Below, one piece after another: positions 22,560 to 33,472 of a stretch of 64,000 nucleotides of DNA. The notes below the pieces were generated by a model. It was not told the origin of the DNA, did no database searches, and was given only the letters and a program-made list of their open reading frames with translations. The translations under genes and the position numbers were made by a program. The DNA is from Ditylenchus dipsaci (lineage: Eukaryota > Nematoda > Chromadorea > Rhabditida > Anguinidae): positions 620,001 to 684,000 of the forward strand of contig SADC01001302.1 in the NCBI GenBank assembly GCA_004194705.1, written 5' to 3'. How positions within the stretch are numbered: position 1 is the first letter of the stretch; each line of letters opens with the position of its first letter.

Positions 22560-24000
22560 GTGAAAAAACATTGCTAATACCTGATCTCTAGTTGCACGTT
22601 TCTTCTTCTTCATTTGCAGTCGGAGAATAATTGACTCAGACTTATGGGGCCTTCGGGAAACGCATTTGAATCGAAAATGCCATCCTTCGTGAGCATTGGT
22701 CTGTCCTGGGATTCTTCTTCAGCAAAGATCATAGCAATTCCAGACCTCAATCGGATAGAGAGCATCAATTGGTTCACGTTCTTTATTGAAGCGACGCACA
22801 TACGTACTTTCAATATAACCAAGTATTCTGAAAAGCGCTTCTTAATAATTCAAGTACCTTTGATATTGCTCACAAATTCTTCAGCGATATTTCCGTTACT
22901 GATTTTCTCATGATAGCACACCAATCCGTCAAACCTTTCTCAACTTCAGATACTGGTAGGCATGCAAGAGCTGTAAGACTTCTTACCAGAGCTTTGACTT
23001 CAGCATCAGCGTACAATGGCGAAGTTTCACTCCACAAAGTTTTTTGAAGTGGTTTTGGCCAAGATGGGAAAGGCAGAAATTCAAAACAACGGATTGGAAC
23101 ACCTTTTCATTACTTTTGCCGGTGCTTGCTCAAAATCTAAAATCGACTGTTTTAGAAAACGAACGGGCAAGTTACAAAATATCTTACTGCCATAAGTGCT
23201 TTGCTCTAGCATTGGATACTTTCGAATACTGCTTCGAACGCCAGGAATACGTTCTTCTGACTTATTGGCAGCAGTATGAAGAGACAAGGCAAAGTTGATT
23301 CTTCTTTGAAGACGTTCACCGTATAGAGTTGCTTAAAGTCTTTGGGAGCAGAATAGAAGTCCATCATGGACCAGCGCTTGTACTTTCTAATACGGAAGCC
23401 CAATGAAAGGCAAAGAGAAGGTAACTAACTTTTTTAAGATACCCACCAGATCCATAGCAAAAAGCGTTCACCTCTGATCGTGGTCGAGAAATCTGTGCTC
23501 AGCGTCATTTCTCTCAGATTTTGTCCACTTCTGAAAATAGTTGATGCCTTTAAGTAACCATGATTTGAAAAAACCTGATGCCCCTTTGGTTTCTAGCGTT
23601 GTTGATCATTCTTTTAATTCGCTGTCTTAGGCATACACTCGATTTCATAGGTGCTAGATCCCTTCTTACCGCTGACAGATCGATTGGAACTAGCGGCAAG
23701 ATTTCCACGCAGGGCGCTTTGTGCTGTCATCTTTTTCTTTTGATCTAAAAGCAAACGTAGAGACATTTTTATCAACACATATAGACTACCGTAACTGCCA
23801 TTGGGCTTTGAATACCCGTCGTGGATTTTTTTCAATCAGGCTGTCAGCTTCCCGAAAATTGATTCAGCCGTTCCATGGCATCTTCGAGTGGCGCATCTCC
23901 AATTGTTCGTACCATTGGCTCTTGGCTGTTTGGTTGCATTAGATAGCCGTTGTAGTTGCCATGGGTTTTCCTTGTTAGATTTCAATCTAGTTTCTGTGAA
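22560..24000 (-). pseudogene. MULE transposase with FLYWCH finger, frameshifted
   Basis: Minus strand, from the top: FLYWCH-like finger NGTNNWRCATRRCHGTAE (about 23870-23915); then the DDE domain start WSMMDFYSAPKDFKQLYTVN with LPCLFILLPISQK (about 23260-23370); RSLTALACLPVSEVEKGLTDW (about 22940-23000); ESTYVRRF and YPIEVWNCYD (about 22750-22810); and NAHEGWHFRFK (about 22665-22700), the hallmark end of MULE transposases. Catalytic-region order is normal, but at least four frame changes are present. Lies in MED13 intron 9, antisense. Confidence 0.8.
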
Positions 24001-24204
24001 AAAAGCTAAGTAAACTTACAAAAAGGGTTTATTTGGCGGCACAAACTATAGAAAAACCTAATTCACATAACAGAAGACCTAGAAAACAATTCAGACTATT
24101 TTTGATGGTTCTAACATCTCGAAAACTCAGTTTTCGATAGTTTAAGGTCAAAGAGATGGCTGGACTGACCCCAAAGCGCTTGCTGTCTAATTATCTGTCG
24201 ACAT

Positions 24205-24325
24205 TTTTGCGTTGGCATTTTTGCGTTGGCATTTTTGCCGTTGGCATTTTTGTGTTGGCATTTTGCTGTTGGCATTTTTGCGTTGGCATTTTTGCTGTTG
24301 TCATTTTTGTGTTGGTTTTTACTAG
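24205..24325. repeat. Array of TTTTTGCGTTGGCA words
   Basis: Seven to eight copies of a word of about 15 bp, TTTTTGCGTTGGCA, in reverse orientation relative to 20865-20968. The two arrays lie on either side of the MULE copy. No clear target duplication here. Confidence 0.7.
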
Positions 24326-24696
24326 ACACCCAAGTGCACCTTTCCATGCATACAGAAAATAAATACAGGGTATTTAGGTTGTTGGCAACGCAATGCTCTT
24401 TAATGACCACAATTTTGCCAATATGACTCGCTGGTTTCCGATGAAACGGCATCAAATATTTTAAAAATAAATGCCGCTGTCGGGACCTTCGGGGATATTG
24501 GCGAATTGTGGATTTAACAGAACCATCTGCAAAATCAGACTCCTTACATTTTTCGTGACTAGACTGACCAAAGACAAATTGGATTAATAAAAATTAGTCA
24601 GACATAGGCGGGAACGAGCTTTGAGCTTGTCTGTTTTCCATTATAAATTTTGACTTGAATTTTAAATAAAAGCGTATTTGCTTCTCGTTCTTTTGC

Positions 24697-25114
24697 AAAT
24701 GATGAATCGCTTTGGGAGTCCACCACTGCATCGCCCAGTGGAATCAAATCGCAGTGGAAATACCAACAATCACGGATCTCCAGCTTCCTTGCCGGCTCTT
24801 CCATTTTTCAACACCCCCCGGTGCTGGTACATCCAATTCCTTCATGGATGGTCAAGTGTCTACTGGTGTAGTATGCACCACTCCCTCCTTCCAACACATC
24901 GCCTTTGGGTCGCCGACAAGGAGCCATGTCTATGAATAATAAGCAGCAAGGCTTAATGGGGGGTCCATGGTGCCATTGTTCCAGTGCTTCTCATTGCTCA
25001 ACAGTGCAACAACAAATGGACTACCAGTTTGTCTTCAGTCTCTTTTACTTCCTCAGCTGGTGGACAACTGCTATGCTACAACCACTGGAGCTGGGGGTGG
25101 ATGCAGATGTCAAG
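24697..25114 (+). CDS. MED13: MED13 exon 10
   Basis: Coding-like sequence MMNRFGSPPLHRPVESNRSG and SPASLPALPFFNTP, then after frame changes SFMDGQVSTGVVCTTPSFQH, GAMSMNNKQQGLMGG and LELGVDADVK before donor AAG|GTTTGT. The phase fits exon 11 (CDRFVQC). The left boundary is weak: TTCTTTTGCAAATG has no AG, so the true acceptor may be miscalled. At least two frame changes. Confidence 0.65.
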
Positions 25115-25441
25115 GTTTGTGACAGTTACCAGGTTGTTAGGAAAGTCCTGTCAGGACAATCATTCGCGGCAAAAATTTCGGCATAACTCTGGAATCGGAT
25201 TCAGCGCCAAATTTGGGTCTAGGGTGCTTTGTATATAATAAAACAAAAATGTTTGGAAAAAAAAATTCGAATTTTTGTAATTTTTTGAGAGAATTTCTGA
25301 TTTATGGAGTTCTGATTCTTGATTCTGATTTTTAGAATTTTTTTGTTGATTTCTGTTTCGACTTAAAAAAAACTTAGATTCACCCCTCGCTTGTGCGATT
25401 TCACGAGATTTTTTTTATTTTAAACAAATACTCAATTTCAG

Positions 25442-25777
25442 TGCGACCGCTTTGTACAGTGCCATCAACTTGGACGCCATAATAAATTCCTGCAGAATGG
25501 AAGATCATTCGTAGTGGCTGTGCTCATGCAGGATACTGTCATAGATCTACATTACGATTCCATATTTGATGCTTGTCCATCTGTTGCTGCAAGTCCAATA
25601 TCCGCGCCTATGAACTGGGAGTGTATATTAATGCGCCAGAGGATGTAGCCAAATGTGATGAGATCAGCGAAAACAGCAAAACGATTCTGATTTCATGCCC
25701 GATCACTGGAGTGGCTTTTGTGTCCCCTCTTCCTCAGATCCAATGCAGCAACAGAGCAGATGCAGTTGTGGGTTCAG
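25442..25777 (+). CDS. MED13: MED13 exon 11 (conserved Cys-rich block)
   Basis: Acceptor CAATTTCAG ends at 25441. CDRFVQCHQLG, VAVLMQDTVIDLHYDSIFD, then ICCCKSNIRAYELGVYI, which matches the family block CCICVCNMNIKGADVGVYI in human, and QQQSRCSCGF, which matches YRCTCGF. Frame changes near 25575 and 25700. Donor CAG|GTAGCT. Confidence 0.9.
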
Positions 25778-25827
25778 GTAGCTTTTTTTTCTATTTATTG
25801 GCAAGGTTTAAACGAATTTTTTTCCAG
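25778..25827 (+). other. 50-bp MED13 intron 11
   Basis: GTAGCTTTTT ... TTTTTTCCAG. Removing it joins CSCGF to SAVRHRYLCG, as in the uninterrupted family block. Confidence 0.85.
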
Positions 25828-26121
25828 TGCCGTCCGCCATCGATATCTTTGTGGAGCTGGAGCTGGTAATAACAGTGGCTTGTGGGGCCTTTTTCCAGAA
25901 GATTTGAATGAAGCCTGTGGAGATCGAGCTCAGCGCCGTCAACAACTCAATTTCGCATCAAAAGCAGTGGTTGCTCGTCAAGTGTGGTTTAATCCCAACA
26001 ACAGTGCTGATCGGCAGTTCATCGATATGCTGCGACACCAATGCCTTACAAGGACATATGTTCAGTGGTGAGAAGTGCTTACTATCTGGGCGACTTCTCT
26101 GATTCTGTGTTTGATAATAAG
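25828..26121 (+). CDS. MED13: MED13 exon 12
   Basis: SAVRHRYLCGAGAGNNSGL then FPEDLNEACGDRAQRRQQL: the GNNSGLF-ED motif is diagnostic for MED13. After a frame change near 26040 it ends YKDICSVVRSAYYLGDFSDS before donor AAG|GTATGT. Confidence 0.9.
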
Positions 26122-26375
26122 GTATGTGATTTAGATTTTAACTTTAGTACTGAGGTGACTCTAAGCGAGGTGGATACGGAGGGCAGTTTACCTAGATTCA
26201 CCTAGTGTCCTTTGGAGAGTCCGGTTCCGCTCACTTGTATGGATCCGGGTTTATCGCCCTGAATCACCGTGTCCACCTCCGCTATAGGCAGGTCGCTTGG
26301 AGATACCCCGTTAGAACAAGTTAACTGTAAAAGTCTTAATTCTTCCACTGAAATATTGACTGTACATCATTTCAG

Positions 26376-26560
26376 AACCAGCGCGGAGCAGTCACAACAG
26401 CACTACCAATGACTTACAGCGTTTCTCGTGTGGATTCAGTGGAACTTAACCAAATCATGTCATCAATCGTTGGAATTGCTGTATCTTCCAGTGGCTTGCA
26501 GAAAGAACTAAATCGACCATCCAAATCACACCAGCCAGTTTTTCATCCTTGGGAGTCCAG
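26376..26560 (+). CDS. MED13: MED13 exon 13
   Basis: Acceptor CATTTCAG ends at 26375. Open throughout: GAVTTALPMTYSVSRVDSVE to QPVFHPWESR, matching the family's CLHPW motif. Donor CAG|GTAACT. Confidence 0.9.
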
Positions 26561-26605
26561 GTAACTATTGGTATAGGCGTATCTTAAATTTTTTTGCTTT
26601 TCCAG
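26561..26605 (+). other. 45-bp MED13 intron 13
   Basis: GTAACTATTG ... GCTTTTCCAG. Shortest MED13 intron in the window. Confidence 0.88.
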
Positions 26606-26790
26606 ATTGCCAATTCAGTGCGCGAACCAAAAGAGTCAGAGTACCTTGCAGTCATCCGTGAGCTGCAGCCACTGCTGGAAGTCACCATGTACCAAGCCAG
26701 AATCGGTGCTCAAGTCCTAACAAAAAGTTCGAGGGTCCTCTAACATGGCGATCTTTCCTCAAAAAGATGGCCAAAACTGCAACACAACCG
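26606..26790 (+). CDS. MED13: MED13 exon 14
   Basis: EYLAVIRELQPLLEVTMYQA, then after one frame change near 26720 EGPLTWRSFLKKMA, matching the conserved GPLTWQQFHKMA block. Donor CCG|GTAAAA. Confidence 0.9.
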
Positions 26791-27580
26791 GTAAAATTTT
26801 GGTTTACACCCAGGTTTAGTGAAACAAAACAGGTCAGCGAGCCAGTGATATGTTCTATGCAATTCCTGCCCTCGCCCACAGGGATTCCCACTTCGGGATT
26901 CTGGGGAGAAACCAGATATATATCGGAAAGGAAAAACGAAAAAAAAGGAAAAAGTCACAACTTATTTACCTTTTGTGTATGAGTCGTAGATAGCTGAACC
27001 AAAGTTATAAAGCCAACCAGCTCTTTTCCAAAATATTTGGAGCAAATTCATAGGCGCAATCCCTTGTAGCATTGGAAAGGTCATCCCAGAATAAGCAGGA
27101 AAGTAGTCGAAATATCAGAGCAATAAATAAAATTGTCATCCACACTTTATTGGTTGTCGATTACTTCGATGCTGAAAATTAAATGGTTTGTGAGCAGAAC
27201 AATTTGAAAAATTTAGGTGTATATACAGTAGTAACAATTTAAGGCGTTATTGCACGGAAGAAGCGTAAAGAATCAATTGAAAATCGGGAGGTATTCTGCG
27301 TTTATTCATGTTTTCAAAATTTTGTTCAGATCCCGAATTTGATAGGGCTTTTCATAGAGCTTTGAATTTCATAGGCTTCGATTTACATCCAGTAAATCTA
27401 ACACACATAGCCGCGTCCAAGAAGTGTTCAATATTAACTGCACGTGAACGTGGAGGTCTACCATGCAGTAGACAGCTTCATCGAACCGTTCATAACAATT
27501 CACATCCCTACTGTAAATTTCCCGGGGCGATGATACGTGGCGAAATCTTTGGAAAAGGGAGGAAAAACCCTACTGTCAGT

Positions 27581-27739
27581 TACCGTATTTTCTCTATTAA
27601 ACGCGCCCCTCTAATAAACGCGTTCCCCCTTTATTTTGACTAGGACTTCAGAGTTAAGGCCATTTTTCATTGGCAATTTTAGAATTTCGTAGGATTGAAA
27701 AATAAACGCCCCGGGACGTTTAATAGAGAAAATAAGGTA
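27581..27739. mobile_element. Miniature element with TACCGTATTTTCTCTATTAAACG ends
   Basis: Left ACCGTATTTTCTCTATTAAA and right TTTAATAGAGAAAATAAGGT are inverted repeats of about 24 bp with two mismatches. Interior AT-rich. Same family as 21326-21566. In MED13 intron 14. Confidence 0.75.
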
Positions 27740-28500
27740 GGCTAAGGCATCGGGTCAGAATTTATATAAAATCAGGGGTCCGTTTTATTTTGTCGACACT
27801 TTTACCTGAGGAAAACTCACCTGGCAAAAAGACTATGTTAAAGGGGCATATTCGTGCCCAATGCAATAATCCCTGTATTTCAAATGCGCGGGTACCAGGC
27901 ACGCCGGAGATTTAAATTTCAAAATCAAATTTTGAAATCGTTTGGGTTTCTGCTTTGATTTGTCGTGACTTGCCGGTATTTTTGTTCTCATTTTTACGCT
28001 TGGTTTTCTCACAGGTTTTAATTTCTTTCCAAGGAATCCAAAGACACCATAAACTTGGAAAAATCCTACTGGCTTGCAGTGTTTGGAAAAGCCAAGGCCA
28101 AAGCCAAAGCCAAAGCCAAAACCAAAGCCAAAAATAGGAAGCCAAATTTTGGCCGGCCAAAATGTGGCTTTGTGTTTTTGGCCTTGGCTTTGGCTTTGAA
28201 TTTGGCCGAAGCCAAATTTGGCCGGCCAAATTTGGCTTTCTGTTTTGGCCTTGGCTTTGGCTTCGAATTTGGTCGAAGCCAAATTTTGGCCGGCACTTTT
28301 GGCTTTGGCGGTACTTTTGGCTTTGGCCGGCACTTTGGCTTTGCCAGTACTTTTAGCTTGTTCCTTCTTTTTCTAACTTTAGCCATCAAATTTTGGCCTT
28401 GTCATTTATTCTCTTTGTAGTGAATGTGGCACATTTTTTATCTCGTCTATTTTCCAGTTGTTAAAGTTTTCGTCTGCGCATCAAACTTTGAAAAAGAAGA

Positions 28501-29200
28501 ATGTCGGAGTGCTACGAGTGTCATGAGACTGGTCATTTCACTCGCGAATGCCCCAGCACCGGTTACTCTTACGGCGGAGGACGCTGACAAGATGGCGGCG
28601 GTTCGTTTTTTCATATGTTGTACTTTTGAATTCATCAAAATTTGTTTTCAGGTGGCTCGTCATGCTACAACTGCTGCAAGCCTGGAAACGTGTCTCGTGA
28701 ATGCACTCAGGGTCAGTGCTATAAGAAGCCAGTGGTCAAGAGAATATTCCTCCTTATCAATTAAAACAGGTATAACTTCTTATGTTCGCATTGTCTCGTT
28801 GTTTGGCGTTTGCGTTAATAAAATAAAAATGTTGCTGCACTTAATTGCTAAGATGTTTTTCCTCAAATACAATGCCTTCAGGGAAACTTCGGTTCGACTG
28901 TGAAAATTAGAAATCTGTGGAGTCTCTATTATTCTCCTAATTAAGTAAGAGCGGGTACTCCATGAATGGCGATACCAGGTGGTGGTACTGAGACGATTCA
29001 AATTAGGCAGTGCTCCGCCTCCCAAGCACGGCTAGTGCACCTCCTCACATGGTTTGATCCATCTGCTCAAACGACCTCGTCCACCTTTCAACATGGTCTA
29101 ACCTGCGTATTATCACCTGGGTACTGCTACCTATCACAACTAAAGACACTGGTCACGAGACGCCAAATATTTCACGTGATTTTATTTCTACTGAAGCAAA
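28501..29200 (+). pseudogene. CNBP-like CCHC zinc-knuckle gene fragment
   Basis: ATG at 28501 follows a TATTTTCCAG acceptor and reads MSECYECHETGHFTRECPST, a complete CX2CX4HX4C knuckle, then Gly-rich sequence. After a short intron ending TTTTCAG (28651) comes SSCYNCCKPGNVSRECTQG, a second knuckle in which the zinc His is Asn and a Gly is Cys. Further on, near 29140-29190, TGHETPNISRDFISTE looks like a decayed third knuckle. Frame changes and lost ligands argue for a decaying copy of a nucleic-acid-binding CNBP/GIS2-type gene. It lies entirely inside the hAT-like element. Confidence 0.6.
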
Positions 29201-29221
29201 CAATTAAACAGAACAATTTTC

Positions 29222-29786
29222 TTTGATGTAGATAGATGTTTTCTGATGCATGCTAGTCGAACTTGCAAGTTGCAACCAGGGCTAGCCTTGTGACACAGAA
29301 CCTTCGTAGTATGGACAACTGGACCAACGAGAGCTTTTCCAGTTCCACCATGGCCGACAGAAGCGCGTTCGTCGCGGACGTCCACCTTGCCAAGCATTTC
29401 CTTGCCATTGACCATAAGAACACCTAGTGAGATATAAAAAAAGAGCAAGAATAAAGTAGATAACCTGGATGGAACCAATGTTGTTTCGATACTCATGACC
29501 ACTTCAAGAGAAGCACGCAGCGATCTTTCCTTTGTCATTCCAAATTCGACCAACCACCGGCTCACCAGACTGGTACCACAGAGCAACGTACTGATCCAGA
29601 TTCTCACCAGGGAACGTAGTCAGCGAGCGGCAAAAGCATGAATAGCTTTTGCAGGAGGGAACGGATCACAAGTTCTGAAGTCGGCCCAATTGTGCGTCAT
29701 GATGAGGCTAGCTGGTGACGAAGGAGGCGGCGGAGCAGCTAGCGCCACTGGCGGAACACATTCGATACATTCGCAAGTCTGAGGCC
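29222..29786 (-). pseudogene. DM9-like gene fragment with a nonsense codon
   Basis: Minus strand: acceptor GTGTTACAG at 29787, a Pro-rich start, then MTHNWADFRTCDPFPPAKAI, GENLDQYVALWYQSGEPVVG, RIWNDKGKIAACFS followed by TGA where family sense suggests TGG, then SGHEYRNNIGSIQ. A 41-bp GT-AG interval (29424-29464) precedes VLMVNGKEMLGKVDVRDERA and GKALVGPVVHTTKVLCHKA. The pattern GEP-V-GR-W resembles DM9-type repeats, and I have the impression of a nematode family of this form, which I cannot name. The phase across the interval is wrong and the middle of the domain seems missing. Confidence 0.5.
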
Positions 29787-30941
29787 CTGTAACACAAAAT
29801 AAAAAATGACGTGCTTAAAAGAAGAGTCGAGAGCGAAAAATAACTAGAAATAAAAACACATACAAAAAAATACAAGCAGAGACACCATAAGAAGATGTAA
29901 TGCAAAAGGTGTTAAAGTAAGCCACTCGACAAAAAGACAAGGAAAACCAGGCCAAGGCCGAAAGCGGACGGTCAAGACCAAAATGGCCGCCCAAAGCCAA
30001 ACGCAAAGCCAAAGCCAAAAGTGCCGGCCAAAGCCAAAGCCAAAACCAAAGCCAAAAACTAAAGCCAAATTTTGGCCGGCCAAAATTTGGCTCGGCCAAA
30101 TAAAAAGCCAAAGCCAAGGCCAAAAACACAAAGCCAAATTTTGGCCGGCCAATTTTGGCTTTTCGTTTTTGGCTTTGGTTTTTGGCTTTGGCTTTGGCTT
30201 TGGCCGGCACTTTTGGCTTTGGCTTTGCGTTTGGCTTGGCTTTCCAAACACTGCTGGCTTGTACTTGAAGTTTCCATCGCTCACAATTTCTCTGCTTAGA
30301 CTTAAATAGAATAGCTGGCGTGACTAAGAAAAAGAAACATGTTATTGTCTAAAAGCCCTAGGTTTTCACAAAAGGATGCAATTGAAAAATCACAAATTGC
30401 CGAACATCAAGTGTTTGTCTCCGTATTTCTGATGTGCTCGTAAGGACCCACACTCTGTGCATAGCAACAAGAAGTTTTCCTCGTTCAGTAAAGCCTCATA
30501 TATGGAACTGTAGGGATGAATTTTCGTCGAACACGACCAAACGCTTTCGATGTTGCTTTTTGCTTGACGACACTTGCTTGTCTAGCTTTCACAAAGAACT
30601 CTAAAAATCAACCTGAAATTCCAGAAAAAGCAAAAAATGGGACCTTTAGGTTTATGTGCAAAATTTTGAATGAGGTTTTTTTCAGTCCTGACTACGGCTT
30701 AAGCTGCATTCTCGTGCTTCCACTAGCCAGCTCTGCTTGCATGCTTCTTCTCACACTCACACCTGAGTCCAATTTTTGCGGGGTCGGGGGAGCAAGTCGG
30801 GAGCGGGGGCGCAGAAAAAATTTAAATTTTTGGCAAGGCAAATTGGTAGGTGTGCAGCGAGTTCGAGTAGAAAGTGTACACCGAAGTTAGCCAAAAATTT
30901 GGGGTATCAAAAATATTTAAAACTTACTATCACATTTGCAG

Positions 30942-31372
30942 GATGAAACCGAAGGTGGTGGTCAAGTGGAGCCAATCCCAACATCGTGGTAGCAACCGAG
31001 CGAGAGCCAGTAACCACCAATCCTCAACTAGTCAATGCATGGGAAAAGCTAGCTCTGGCTCCATATGATCAAACCAAAGATGTGCTCTACTTGGCAGTGG
31101 TTCCTGACAACAATGTGGTGGCGGAGAAGTGCCGAGTGTTTCTGGAAGAATTAAGCAACATGTATGAGAAGTGCCGTTTCGGTAGTCATGTCAAGATGCA
31201 GACTAAAGACTCGCCCAGAGACGCTATTATAAAGGTTGGCCACCAGAGGCTGAATGGCATGAATCCTGGTCCATCTACAAATGGTCATAATGGATCGTTG
31301 CAAGCGTTTCTGAATGCATTTGAGGAGGGCAAGTATTTGGAGGACAAGAAGGGACTGACGTCTAAGCTCAGG
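30942..31372 (+). CDS. MED13: MED13 exon 15
   Basis: Acceptor CATTTGCAG ends at 30941. DETEGGGQVEPIPT, one frame change near 30990, then VNAWEKLALAPYDQTKDVLY, LEELSNMYEKCRFGSHV and DAIIKVG. This matches the family block WERLMLEPYGSQRDIAYVV ... YESCRLGQH. Donor AGG|GTCAGT. Confidence 0.92.
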
Positions 31373-31740
31373 GTCAGTATTTATTATTTTGGTAACATAG
31401 AGACCGTTGGCTAGGGTATCGTGTAGTTGGGGGGTTCGACGGTTTCTTTAAGAAAAACTTTATGCTCTGGAATAAAGTAAAATCCACTCCGATTTAGTGT
31501 AGCCCCCTCAAATTCGTTCTCGTCTAAGGTCTGACACTTTTGAAAATTCCTAGCAAACTGATTCGACTGTCTAATCCGATTTTGCAGGTTGGTATTCTAA
31601 ATGGTGTAACAACGACCGCGTATAGTGCCAATTTTTCCTTGGTCCCCGGTTAAATTTTTAAGTTTTTTCGATTTTTGGAATTTTATGCATTTAGACTCAG
31701 GTTAGGCCAGCGGCCGCTAGGACGGACTCAAACGGGCTAA

Positions 31741-32100
31741 AGTACACTTAGTGGGTACGCCCCAAATTGCCCGAAATGATGTTTTTTCGACGTAAACTAT
31801 GAAATATGTACAGAAAACACATTTTAGGTGTGGGAAGACCATTTTTCGAGAAAAAAAAAATTCGGCCAAAATTGACGAAAACCATGCTACCCTATGGTCC
31901 AAAAATCGACTTTTCTGAACATGGCTTAAGATATTATAAAATTGCTGGAAATGGTCTCAATGCATTTCAAAAATTGCCGAATTGTTTTTTCTCGAAAAAT
32001 GGTCTTCCCACACCTAAAAATGTGTTTTCTGTACATATTTCATAGTTTACGTCGAAAAAACATCATTTTGGGCAATTTGGGCGTACCCACTAAAGTTTAC
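31741..32100. repeat. Foldback element in MED13 intron 15
   Basis: GTACACTTAGTGGGTACGCCC is mirrored by GGGCGTACCCACTAAAGT; inner arms include GTGGGAAGACCATTTTTCGAG and CTCGAAAAATGGTCTTCCCAC. Arms about 170 bp. It is flanked by the words AGACTCAGGTTAGGCC and GACGGACTCAAACG also seen near 9505-9545, which suggests insertion inside another repeat. Confidence 0.8.
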
Positions 32101-32365
32101 TCCTGCCCTCAAACGTGTCGTTTATACTTTTTAAAACTTTCACAAAAAGTGTACCCGGTCGGAGGTCAGCCATTATAAATGGCAATGTTTTTTGCCAAAA
32201 AGACCCGAGCCTCCTGATTTAGTGTACTAATTAGTTTTCAAAAAAAAAAGTACCTTATTTTCATGAAGGGTACACTAAATGAAGAGTCTTTTCGGCAACA
32301 CTGCTGCCATTTACAAAAACTTCTTGATAGGAGCATGTACACCTTTCAATTATTTTTCGTTCTAG

Positions 32366-32908
32366 GGTTTCATCGAGAACTATGAACGTGAACTTACCCA
32401 ATTCTTCCGAGCCAATGAACATACTCTGTTTGAACGTCGAGCCTATCACGAGTCCATCCAGCGCAACAACCAGCATCAGCACTACACCTCCTTGGCCACT
32501 TCCTCAGACTCGAGCAGTATGCCACCACCAGCTGTCCCAATCCAATCTCCATCCTCTATTCTGTCTTCCGCCTCAGGACCTGCTTCAGGCAACTGCACTG
32601 CTCATTTGTCAGTTGGTCCAATGGCAGGAGTGGTTCAGGTTCAGCTCTCACCATCTGGTCAGCCACTACCTGGTCAGCCTCAACAGCAGTCGCCCAATCC
32701 ACTAAGCAACATTGCTCCAGGCATGGAGGAGTTGACACCAGAGTCGCAGCAGAATGGAGGCACTCCCAATCCACATCTGCAACAACAACAGCAACAACAA
32801 TTAGATCAGGCCAATGCTATTATTGAGGCTAATATTGAGAAAACTGTGGAGGAGATGTTGAGTCTGGAGAGTCCTAGCTACCTACCTCATGTTATTGTCA
32901 TTTATTTG
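32366..32908 (+). CDS. MED13: MED13 exon 16 (longest clean exon)
   Basis: Acceptor GTTCTAG ends at 32365; 543 nt open without a frame change. GFIENYERELTQFFRANEHT, then a Ser/Pro/Gln-rich linker with QQQQQQQ (about 32781-32800), and YLPHVIVIYL, the start of the Argonaute-PIWI-like MID region (human PAIVVYIIDPF). Donor TTG|GTGAGT. Confidence 0.93.
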
Positions 32909-33326
32909 GTGAGTGCTTTTTTGTCTTTTGTAATGAAAAATGTACCAATTTTGGTGTACACCCCCATCCAAGTTCGGTTAACATTTCCTAATTTGGCTCG
33001 GTCCACCAAGCTGATTTTTTTGAAAAATAAAAAAACTATTATTTAATGCTTTGAAAAAAAAAGTTTTTGAAAAAAACAGCTTGGCGGACCAAGGAAAATT
33101 GGGGACTGAGGATGGTTTTGTTCACCGAAAGTTACCCGAAAAAAGTATTGGTATTACCTTGTAATCACAAGGTTTTTTTGGCTTTGATACGCTAGATAAG
33201 CACCATAGTGACCACACTTAAAAAACTCATCTGCCATCCCTGCGTTTTTAATCGTTCGCCGTCCTGTTATATTTAAAAGTTGGTTTTTGAAACTGGTGGG
33301 AGGACGGGCCAAGATTGGCTGACAAC

Positions 33327-33472
33327 TAGGGTTCGCGAAAAACGAGGGATTTGGTCCAGGGGGGATTTGAAAAAAATTTCACGGGGGATTTACAGGGGCG
33401 GGGGATCGTCATAAAAAAGGCGCGGAGGGCTAGGAGGGCGCAGGGGATTGCCTCCGGGGGCTGCGAACCCTA
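33327..33472. mobile_element. hAT-like miniature element with GGGGGATT words
   Basis: Ends TAGGGTTCGC ... GCGAACCCTA with near-identical 8-bp flanks CTGACAAC (33319-33326) and CTGACAAT (33473-33480). Interior consists of GGGGGATT, GGAGGGC and similar words. In MED13 intron 16. Confidence 0.8.

Larger units (their letters stand above)
28077..30253. mobile_element. 2.2-kb hAT-like element with GCCAAA-word ends carrying two gene fragments
   Basis: Left end CAGTGTTTGGAAAAGCC and right end GGCTTTCCAAACACTG are inverted and flanked by a perfect 8-bp repeat CTGGCTTG (28069-28076 and 30254-30261). About 290 bp at each end is made of GCCAAA/TTTGGC words with TTTTGGCCGGCC nodes. Between them sit a CCHC zinc-knuckle gene-like segment on + (28501-29200) and a DM9-like segment on - (29222-29786). 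No transposase was seen. The target is a MULE transposase copy in MED13 intron 14. Confidence 0.82.
27880..30420 (-). pseudogene. Third MULE transposase copy, split by a hAT-like element
   Basis: On the minus strand, IVSDGNFKYKP (about 30255-30290) and VGFFQVYGVFGFLGKK (about 28015-28068) are the two halves of the MULE DDE start (compare SDGTFKYAPKGV and IFGLI at 80-230). They are separated exactly by the element at 28077-30253. Sequence further down (KPVRKPSVKMRTKIP) has lost resemblance. Upstream part 30300-30420 is degraded. Confidence 0.7.

Noticed and set aside
20860..24330. The two CAAAAATGCC arrays as the two ends of one large element around the MULE copy
   Set aside because: The flanking eight bases do not match (GCGGTTAT against GACACCCA), and the left array has its own likely duplication AAGTGCGG.
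26791..26990. Possible extra MED13 exon (ORF with FLPSPTGIPTSGFWGE)
   Set aside because: No similarity to the family between the GPLTW and WEKL blocks, no convincing acceptor, and part of it (CAGGTTTAGTGNAAACAAAA) recurs near 15996-16015 as a repeat.
28055..28420. Long ORFs of about 105-165 codons on both strands at 27.8-28.4 and 29.8-30.3 kb
   Set aside because: They are translations of GCCAAA/TTTGGC words (KAKAKAK, FGFGFG) and appear in several frames at once.
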